From Bacillota bacterium (lineage in GTDB: Bacteria; Bacillota; Limnochordia; Darwinibacteriales; DTU012), in NCBI GenBank assembly GCA_012521185.1, contig JAAYMV010000004.1, forward strand, positions 1 to 49,916: DNA of 49,916 nucleotides, read 5' to 3'. The position numbers and the translations under genes were made by a program. The notes below the pieces were generated by a model. The model worked only from the letters and a program-made list of their open reading frames with translations, was not told the DNA's origin and made no database searches. Shown here piece by piece: positions 25,490 through 31,851 of this stretch; the stretch's first letter is position 1, and every line of letters begins with the position of its first letter.

Positions 25490-25665
25490 GGTTGAAACGT
25501 GATCCCGTCATCATCTTTTTGATATAAATATCGCTCACCAGTATCCCAACGTACGATCTGTTCTAATTGACAAGTTTCACAATAAAACAAAGCTGTATCT
25601 GGATACCTTTGGTCTTCATCAATATCTACATTAACCATATCTTGTAAACAATTGGGGCAAAGCAT
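25486..25665 (-). CDS. small zinc-ribbon protein
   Basis: Fifty-nine residues from ATG at 25665, chosen because GAGGAGG lies about 10 nt upstream; ATGs further up sit too close to or before this SD. Two CxxC pairs, CPNC near 3-6 and CETC near 33-36, form a typical zinc ribbon. Acidic and aromatic residues follow (IVRWDTGERYLYQKDDDG). No enzymatic domain is visible. It is directly coupled to prsW by an ATGA overlap, so a role linked to the protease, such as a small regulator, is possible but not shown. Confidence 0.8.
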   Translation of the reverse strand: MLCPNCLQDMVNVDIDEDQRYPDTALFYCETCQLEQIVRWDTGERYLYQKDDDGITFQP

Positions 25666-25805
25666 GATCAGCATTCCTCCTCTAATATTCGATGGCTGAT
25701 TTAGCTTACCCAATTAATTAAGATTATTGCAGGATTATCTTGCATAATCACGAAAGATATTTAGTAATTAGTAAAAGTAACCATTATAACATAAGGAGGC
25801 TGTCT

Positions 25806-26198
25806 ATGAAAAAGTTTGGTGAAGTTTTAAGAAGTGGCGACTGGAAAAACGAAAAACATGTACCTGTAATTAACGCTCCCGCAGAAGTTATGGCAGATGA
25901 GGTATTTACTGTAACCGTAGAAATCGGTACTGGTGAACCCCATCCTAATACTACAGAGCATCATATTCGCTGGATAAAACTGTTTTTCCAACCAGAACAA
26001 GGTTTCACCTATGAGTTAGCAGACTTTCAGTTTACTGCTCACGGGGAATCAGTAAAAGGTGCTAATGAAGGTCCTGCATACACCGAGTCCAAGGCCAGTG
26101 TTGACGTTAAACTAAATACCTCCGGCACATTAATGGCTCTTAGCTATTGTAACATTCATGGCTTATGGGAGAACGCCGTAGAAATTAAAGTTAGTTAA
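25806..26198 (+). CDS. superoxide reductase (neelaredoxin/desulfoferrodoxin class II)
   Basis: SOR reduces superoxide to peroxide with electrons from rubredoxin, a protective route typical of anaerobes. The 130 residues contain the iron-site ligands: H18 in NEKHVPVI, H46 and a His of the H52/H53 pair in GEPHPNTTEHHIRWIKLFF, and Cys/His in LSYCNIHGLWEN near the C-terminus. The Glu-Lys next to the first His (catalytic lid) are present. The N-terminal desulforedoxin domain is absent, making this the one-iron class II enzyme. ATG at 25806 follows AAGGAGG; an upstream start at 25740 would lack this SD. No rubredoxin is adjacent. Confidence 0.95.
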   Translation: MKKFGEVLRSGDWKNEKHVPVINAPAEVMADEVFTVTVEIGTGEPHPNTTEHHIRWIKLFFQPEQGFTYELADFQFTAHGESVKGANEGPAYTESKASVDVKLNTSGTLMALSYCNIHGLWENAVEIKVS

Positions 26199-26224
26199 AA
26201 CAGCCCAGATAACTGGGCTGTTTT
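26197..26224. terminator. bidirectional terminator between SOR and murG
   Basis: A perfect 12-bp repeat, AAAACAGCCCAG / CTGGGCTGTTTT, with a 4-nt loop. It overlaps the end of both convergent genes. Confidence 0.9.
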
Positions 26225-27284
26225 ACTTGCAATAAATTTGAATGATCTCCATTATTGCATCAATAGCGTTGGCCTGTTTTGAGGTCTCCATCGCCTTAAT
26301 ATATTTATCTTTGTCATGAGCTAGTTGCTTAATCGCACTAATTAAATTGCCAGGAGTTAATTCCTCCTCTGGCAAAACCATGCTAAAGCCTTGTTTGCGA
26401 AAAGATTCAGCATTTAACAATTGGTCACCGCGGCTCGCTGTACTGGACAAAGGAATCAGTAGATGAGCCTTGCGTAAAGCTAATAACTCAAATATGGCAT
26501 TAGCTCCCGCCCGAGAAATTACTAGATCAGCCATGGCAAAAATATCTGACAGACCTTCACTTATATACTCATACTGTTTGTAACGGGGATATTCGTTTAA
26601 AGAAGAATCCAGATTACCTTTACCACAAATATGTACAATTTGAAAAGCCTTAGTTAGCTCTGGCAAACTTTCCCGGAGGACATTATTAATACTAACCGCT
26701 CCTAGACTGCCGCCCATCACTAAGATAACAGGCAGTTCTGGCTGAAAGTTGCATAACTGATAAGCACGACTCTTATCACCTGTTAATAGTTCTTGCCGAA
26801 TAGGATTACCCGTAAGCGTTGCTTTCCCGTCCTTCACATATTTGAGAGTCTCAGGGAAAGTCACACAAAGATGTTTGGCAAAAGGCAATGACAATTTATT
26901 AGCCAAGCCAGGGGTTAAATCAGACTCGTGTAAAATAACTGGGATACCTAATGTTTTGGCTGCCACAGCCACTGGTAAAGAAACGAAACCTCCTTTACTA
27001 AACACAATATTAGGTCGTATTTTAGACAAGATAATAAATGATTGCATGATTCCTTTTAGTACCCGAAAAGGATCTGTAAAATTCTTTAAATCAAAATAGC
27101 GGCGTAACTTACCGGCGCTAATCGGATGATACGGAATTAGATCACCAATCAATTGCCGCTCAATTCCGTCATAAGTACCGATATAATGGATATCCCAACC
27201 TAATTTTTGCAATTCAGGTAATAAAGCTAAATTTGGCGTCACATGACCGGCAGAACCTCCCCCAGTCAAAACAATACGATTCAT
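26223..27284 (-). CDS. murG: MurG-type N-acetylglucosaminyltransferase, outside a dcw cluster
   Basis: MurG adds GlcNAc to lipid I, giving lipid II, on the inner face of the membrane. The 353 residues show the glycine-rich LTGGGSAGHVTPNLAL (6-21), FSKGGFVSLPVAVAA, VILHESDLTPGLANK, TGNPIRQEL, VILVMGGSLGAVSINNVL, and the UDP-sugar site YISEGLSDIFAMADLVISRA followed by GANAIFELLALRKAHLLIPL. Typical sequences have HEQN where this one has HESD, a feature I associate with MurG2-type paralogues in Bacillus and Clostridia. Its isolated position between a superoxide reductase and the kamA operon supports a paralogue rather than the dcw-cluster copy. SD AAGGAGG precedes the ATG. Confidence 0.88.
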   Translation of the reverse strand: MNRIVLTGGGSAGHVTPNLALLPELQKLGWDIHYIGTYDGIERQLIGDLIPYHPISAGKLRRYFDLKNFTDPFRVLKGIMQSFIILSKIRPNIVFSKGGFVSLPVAVAAKTLGIPVILHESDLTPGLANKLSLPFAKHLCVTFPETLKYVKDGKATLTGNPIRQELLTGDKSRAYQLCNFQPELPVILVMGGSLGAVSINNVLRESLPELTKAFQIVHICGKGNLDSSLNEYPRYKQYEYISEGLSDIFAMADLVISRAGANAIFELLALRKAHLLIPLSSTASRGDQLLNAESFRKQGFSMVLPEEELTPGNLISAIKQLAHDKDKYIKAMETSKQANAIDAIMEIIQIYCK

Positions 27285-27408
27285 TATTTTTCCTCCTTAA
27301 CGATGATGCTTATACTTAACTACTTACTACAGTACCAAAATCTAGCAGGGTTTCCAACCAGAAAGTTGAAATAATATACATTAGTTTTATTAGATTTGAG
27401 GCGATAAT

Positions 27409-28824
27409 ATGAAAGCAGACTGTCTTACAGATTTCTGTGAGTATATAAATCAGCAATTGGAAGCAACTGGACTTTATTTAAATCCTAAACGGGAACTTGC
27501 CCAAGGACAAAATAGTAGTTGGCGAATCGCCCCTGAACCGTTTGCAATCGATCAAAACCTTTATCAAGAGCTGAAAGCTTTAGGGAAAACTTTTTTGAAG
27601 TTTTATCAAGCTGCTAATCGCTTATATGAACTAACATGTAGAGGCCACTTACCCAGTTGGATCCAATCCTATCTCGAACAAGGTAAAACAGAGCTAGTTT
27701 TAGAATTAGGTCGAATGCGGCGAACCAGAAAGGATTTACCTTTTATTATTCGACCAGATATTATATTAACTGAGGATGGATTTGTGGTTTCAGAGTTAGA
27801 TTCTGTTCCTGGAGGCTTTGGTTTATTGGCCGCTTTATCAAAAATATATTGTGAATTAAATTATGACTTAATTGGTGGAAACCAAGGTATCCCCCAAGGA
27901 TTTGCCAAGGCAATAAAATCCTGTGCTGGCAAAGAAGATCCGTTGTTAGCTATTATTGTTTCCAACGAATCTCAAGATTACTTTGGCGAAATGCAGTGGA
28001 TCAGTGAAGCTTTAAGACAGTTAGGTTTAAGAAGTGTTACGATTAAACCTGAAGAAGTTGTTTTTCTAGATCAACAAGGTCTTTTTTTAAAACTTAATGG
28101 ACAGTTAGAGCAAATTGATATTGTCTATCGGTTTTTTGAGTTATTTGACTTAAAGAATATCCCGAAAATGGACTTAATTCTGCATGCAGTTCGGAAACGA
28201 CAAGTGGTTATTACGCCACCGCTAAAGAGTTATTTAGAGGAAAAATCATTATTTGCCCTATTTCATCACCCAGTTTTAACTCACTATTGGTTAGAGCAAT
28301 TAGGAGAGGAACATTTCCAGAGACTGATGAAAGTATTACCAAAAACCTGGATTATGGATAATCGTCCGTTACCACCTCATGCCATCATCCCCGGATTAGA
28401 AATCGATGATCAACCAGTTTCTGACTGGCAGCAATTAAAAAACACCACTAAAAGTGAACGAGAATTAGTATTAAAAATATCTGGTTTCTCGGAGCAGGCT
28501 TGGGGTAGTCGGGGTGTTAGTATCGGCCATGACCTGTCGGCGGAGAATTGGAGTAACGCTATTGATCAAGCCCTAACAAGTTTCCCTAATAATCCATATA
28601 TCTTGCAGCAATTTTTCCATGGGAAGCAAGTTGAAACCCGTTACTATGATTTTGAAACGGGAGAAGTGAAAAATATGAGAGGGAGAGCCCGCCTTTGTCC
28701 CTATTATTTTGTTAGCGATAACCAAGTTGAACTTGTCGGTATACTAACAACGATTTGTCCCTTAGATAAAAAACTAATTCATGGTATGGTTGACGCAGTG
28801 ATGGTTCCCACTAGGCTTTTATAG
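27409..28824 (+). CDS. ATP-grasp-like (probably circularly permuted) protein of unknown function
   Basis: A 471-residue soluble protein. Cues for a circularly permuted ATP-grasp enzyme are: PFIIRPDIILTEDGFVVSEL followed by DSVPGGFG (111-138), DIVYRFFELFD (237-247), ITPPLKSYLEEKSLFALFH (268-286), LVLKISGFSEQAWGSRGVSI (353-372) and ILQQFFHGKQVETRYYDFET (398-417). These correspond in order to the acidic metal-binding strand, a nucleotide-binding central region, and the Lys/Gly-rich and Glu/Arg elements of carboxylate-amine ligases such as the glutathionylspermidine synthase group. I do not recognise a named family. It is the first gene of an operon with kamA and lgt: its stop overlaps the SD of kamA. 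ATP-dependent ligation of an amino-containing substrate is inferred; beta-lysine from KamA is the obvious candidate. SD GAGGCGAT precedes the ATG. Confidence 0.6.
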   Translation: MKADCLTDFCEYINQQLEATGLYLNPKRELAQGQNSSWRIAPEPFAIDQNLYQELKALGKTFLKFYQAANRLYELTCRGHLPSWIQSYLEQGKTELVLELGRMRRTRKDLPFIIRPDIILTEDGFVVSELDSVPGGFGLLAALSKIYCELNYDLIGGNQGIPQGFAKAIKSCAGKEDPLLAIIVSNESQDYFGEMQWISEALRQLGLRSVTIKPEEVVFLDQQGLFLKLNGQLEQIDIVYRFFELFDLKNIPKMDLILHAVRKRQVVITPPLKSYLEEKSLFALFHHPVLTHYWLEQLGEEHFQRLMKVLPKTWIMDNRPLPPHAIIPGLEIDDQPVSDWQQLKNTTKSERELVLKISGFSEQAWGSRGVSIGHDLSAENWSNAIDQALTSFPNNPYILQQFFHGKQVETRYYDFETGEVKNMRGRARLCPYYFVSDNQVELVGILTTICPLDKKLIHGMVDAVMVPTRLL

Positions 28825-28836
28825 GAGTGCTTGAAA

Positions 28837-29961
28837 ATGACGCAATCAATCAAAAATATTGTAGAAATTGTTAATCAAGAACAATGGGAAGATTGGCGTT
28901 GGCAATTTGCAAACCGCTTGCGAACAGCTGAAGAAATCAGTAAATATATAGAATTAACTGAATCAGAAAAACAAGCTTTAAATGCTAATCGAGGTTTTGC
29001 TGTAGGGATTACCCCTTACTATTTATCATTAATCGATGTCAATAATCCAAATTGTCCAATTAGAAAGCAGGCCATCCCTAATCAGCAAGAATTGTCAGTA
29101 TCCGCTCATGAGCTGGCAGACCCTTTAGCAGAAGATTGCAAATCACCTGCGGCTAACCTAATTCATCGTTATTCAGATCGGGTGCTTATTATTGTTACCG
29201 AAACCTGCCATATGTATTGTCGTCATTGTACCAGACGACGCCGGGTAGGATTTCGGGAAGCTGCTATCACGCCAGACGCGTTAACAGCTATTGTTAGCTA
29301 TATTAAAAACAATGCTAAAATTAGAGATGTATTAATTAGCGGTGGCGACCCTTTAACATTAAGTGACATCCAGTTAGAGAAAATTATAAAGGCTATTCGA
29401 GAAATTGAACATGTTGAAGTAATTCGCATTGGTACTCGCGCACCAGTGACCAATCCCTATCGCGTAACAGACCAATTAGTTAATATGCTTAAAAAATATC
29501 ATCCCCTATGGATTAATGTGCAGTTTAATCATCCAACTGAAATCACTGCTGAAGCTGCCAAAGCATCTGCCAAATTAGCCAATGCTGGAATTCCGTTAGG
29601 AAACCAAACTGTTTTGCTTAAAGGAGTCAATAACTCAATTGAGATTCAAAAGCAATTAGTCCATAAATTAGTAAAAAACCGAATCCGTCCTTATTATCTA
29701 TATCAATGTGATCTAGCAGAAGGATTAGAACACTTTCGTACTCCGATCAATAGAGGAATTGAAATTATGGAAAAGTTACAAGGCCATACATCTGGCTTTG
29801 CTGTGCCTTTATTTGTTATTGATGCCCCTGGAGGAGGTGGAAAAATCCCAGTATTGCCTCAATATGTTTTATATCAAACACCAGAAAAAATAGTTTTACG
29901 AAACTATGAAGGCAAGATTTTTACCTATCCTGAACCAAATAATAGTGAGAAAGAGGAATAG
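28837..29961 (+). CDS. kamA: lysine 2,3-aminomutase (radical SAM, KamA family)
   Basis: KamA converts L-lysine to L-beta-lysine using SAM, a [4Fe-4S] cluster and PLP. The 374 residues have the cluster motif CHMYCRHC (C124, C128, C131), then LISGGDPLTL and RIGTRAPVTNP. D292 in YLYQCDLAEGLEHFR, D329 in FVIDAPGGGGK and PLP-lysine K336 align with the lysine-anchoring D293, D330 and K337 of the Clostridium subterminale enzyme, arguing for lysine rather than glutamate as substrate. ATG at 28837 is preferred over TTG at 28831 because GGAG lies 9 nt upstream. No lysine-fermentation genes and no beta-lysine acetyltransferase (ablB) are adjacent; the neighbours are an ATP-grasp-like gene and lgt. Confidence 0.9.
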   Translation: MTQSIKNIVEIVNQEQWEDWRWQFANRLRTAEEISKYIELTESEKQALNANRGFAVGITPYYLSLIDVNNPNCPIRKQAIPNQQELSVSAHELADPLAEDCKSPAANLIHRYSDRVLIIVTETCHMYCRHCTRRRRVGFREAAITPDALTAIVSYIKNNAKIRDVLISGGDPLTLSDIQLEKIIKAIREIEHVEVIRIGTRAPVTNPYRVTDQLVNMLKKYHPLWINVQFNHPTEITAEAAKASAKLANAGIPLGNQTVLLKGVNNSIEIQKQLVHKLVKNRIRPYYLYQCDLAEGLEHFRTPINRGIEIMEKLQGHTSGFAVPLFVIDAPGGGGKIPVLPQYVLYQTPEKIVLRNYEGKIFTYPEPNNSEKEE

Positions 29962-29963
29962 AA

Positions 29964-30698
29964 ATGAATCCAGTTGCTTTCCAAATTGGTAGTTTAGAGA
30001 TTTATTGGTATGGAGTGTTTGTTGCCATTGCATTTCTAATTGGCTATTTACTTACCTTAAAAAATGCAGTTAGCTACGGATATGATAAAGATGTAATCGG
30101 TGATCTGCTGCTAAAAATGGCTATTGCGGTAATCGTTGGTGCTCGATTAGGTGTTATTATCGTTGATTTAAAGTACTACTTGGCAAATCCCTTACATATG
30201 TTTACGCGAGCAGGTCTTGGCTCTCATGGTGCGATAATTACCGTTATGATTCTAGGTTACTTCTGGACCAAAAAGGCAAATGTTGCCTACTGGTCCATTG
30301 GAGACGCAGTAGCGCCCGCAATCACTATTGGACATATTTTCGTTCGTCTTGGCAACTTTGTTAATGGTGAACTATATGGATCACCAACAACTTTACCTTG
30401 GGCAGTAGAATTTCCTTATAGCGGCGGACCAGTACATCCTGCTCAACTTTATGAAGCACTCTTTTCATTAATTATTTTGCCTTTTGGTCTTAAATGGGCT
30501 AAAAAACCAAAATATCCAGGATATGCTTTCTTTAGGGTCATGTTACTTCACTCTATCTTTAGATTCTTCCTAGATTTTATTAGACAGCATTCTTCTTTAA
30601 TTGGACCATTCGTTTTAACACAAATTATTGCTCTAATCTTTAGTATTGCTATGGCCTATTTACTGTGGCGCAACGAAACAAAGAGAACCTCAGATTAG
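29964..30698 (+). CDS. lgt: prolipoprotein diacylglyceryl transferase
   Basis: Lgt transfers diacylglyceryl from phosphatidylglycerol to the lipobox cysteine of prolipoproteins, the first lipoprotein modification. The 244 residues have about seven membrane helices and the family signature GHIFVRLGNFVNGELYGSPT (about 118-137), plus GSHGAIITVMIL and HPAQLYEALFSLIILPFGL. It begins 2 nt after the kamA stop, with its SD inside the kamA end, so it is the third gene of the ATP-grasp/kamA operon. Its stop lies in the loop of a hairpin shared with the convergent BTAD gene. Confidence 0.95.
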   Translation: MNPVAFQIGSLEIYWYGVFVAIAFLIGYLLTLKNAVSYGYDKDVIGDLLLKMAIAVIVGARLGVIIVDLKYYLANPLHMFTRAGLGSHGAIITVMILGYFWTKKANVAYWSIGDAVAPAITIGHIFVRLGNFVNGELYGSPTTLPWAVEFPYSGGPVHPAQLYEALFSLIILPFGLKWAKKPKYPGYAFFRVMLLHSIFRFFLDFIRQHSSLIGPFVLTQIIALIFSIAMAYLLWRNETKRTSD

Positions 30699-30718
30699 AC
30701 ATTCTGAGGTTCTTTTTG
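30684..30718. terminator. shared terminator whose loop holds both stop codons
   Basis: An 11-bp perfect stem, AGAACCTCAGA (30684-30694) with TCTGAGGTTCT (30703-30713), and an 8-nt loop. TAG of lgt (30696-30698) and TAA of the convergent BTAD gene (30697..30695) overlap inside the loop. The plus-strand T run is strong, the minus-strand one weaker. Confidence 0.88.
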
Positions 30719-31825
30719 TTCTTCTTTAATAATTTGACAATCTATGGGCAAAGTCATATGCAATTCAGATAATAACACACTATCTATGCGATTAATAATT
30801 TTATCTACCTGAGCATCACTACTAATAGATAAGAGCAAAACTAATCGATCAGGATAACGGCAGAGCACATCACTACGTCTAAATAAGTTAGAAATAACTC
30901 GGGCTACTTCCATAGCTAATTCAAATCCTGTTTCCAAGGTTAATAAGATTAGCTGTTCTTTACTTCTGGCTATTCGTCGCTGCTCCAAGTTAACGATCTT
31001 CTTAAAAGTGTCTGGTTCACAATAAAATGCCCCATCTCCATCATCGACTTCTAAAATTCCCGATGATAGCCTAGTTTTGTAAATCTTTTGCTGCAATTCT
31101 TTATCAGGTGCCAAACCAAAGTTTTTCTCTAACATATAGGCATAAATTTCATATTCTTTAATCGCTTCACCGCTTGCACCTAGAGCTAATAAATACTCTA
31201 TTAACAGCTTATATAGAAATTCTTGATAAGGCTCTTTATCAATTGCATCTTTTAATATAGTAACTGCACGTGGATAATCATTACAATGCTCAACCAAAAT
31301 GCGACAAGTCCGAAAAACCGTATGCAAATAGTTCCTTTGATAATAAAGCCTGGGCTGATTAGTCCAGCTTACATTGTCTAATTCCATAAGAAATTGACCA
31401 CGATATAATTTTAGAGCTTGCTGGAAAGTATCCAGAGCTTTTAACGGCTCGGTACTTTCCAGCTGCTTGCCTAATTCAATCTTCTTTTCGAACTCAATTA
31501 TATCTAGAAAAGCTATTTGACTTACATCTAACCAATATAGCCTATTTGAGTTCCTAATCCAATTATGGGCGCGCTTCTTTGTTGGATCTAGTGTTTGCCG
31601 CAGATTGTAAACTGTAGTGTATAGATTATCCATAGACATATCTACGGTACTATCGGGCCAAAGAACTTGCACAATGGAATCTAGAGAAACTTTGTCTCCC
31701 TGCATAGTAATTAAGTACTGAAGCAAGGTAAAAGCTTTTTTGGACTTCCATTGCTCAAGTCCAATTATCTGATTATCTACCTTTAATTCAAATGGGCCTA
31801 AACAACTGATCGACAGACCGTGCAT
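30695..31825 (-). CDS. BTAD/SARP-type regulator with a degenerate GGDEF-like C-terminus
   Basis: A 376-residue protein. Residues 1-100 are an OmpR/SARP winged helix (LGPFELKVDNQIIGLEQWKS, then SLDSIVQVLWPDSTVDMSMD and LYTTVYNLRQTLDP). Residues about 105-255 are a bacterial transcriptional activation domain made of TPR-like helices (ALDTFQQALKLYRGQFLMEL; AVTILKDAIDKEPYQEFLYK). Residues about 275-365 look like a GGDEF domain (LEQRRIARSKEQLILLTLET, later VISNLFRRSDVLCRYPDRLV, then LLLSISSDAQVDKIINRI). The GGDEF signature reads YPDRLV and the metal-binding DxDxFK is LETGF, so no cyclase activity is expected. Targets are unknown. It lies just downstream of leuS (26-nt gap). SD AAAGGAAG precedes the ATG. 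Confidence 0.85.
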   Translation of the reverse strand: MHGLSISCLGPFELKVDNQIIGLEQWKSKKAFTLLQYLITMQGDKVSLDSIVQVLWPDSTVDMSMDNLYTTVYNLRQTLDPTKKRAHNWIRNSNRLYWLDVSQIAFLDIIEFEKKIELGKQLESTEPLKALDTFQQALKLYRGQFLMELDNVSWTNQPRLYYQRNYLHTVFRTCRILVEHCNDYPRAVTILKDAIDKEPYQEFLYKLLIEYLLALGASGEAIKEYEIYAYMLEKNFGLAPDKELQQKIYKTRLSSGILEVDDGDGAFYCEPDTFKKIVNLEQRRIARSKEQLILLTLETGFELAMEVARVISNLFRRSDVLCRYPDRLVLLLSISSDAQVDKIINRIDSVLLSELHMTLPIDCQIIKEEQKEPQNV

Positions 31826-31851
31826 CTATTTTCTTCCTTTCACTCTACTTG

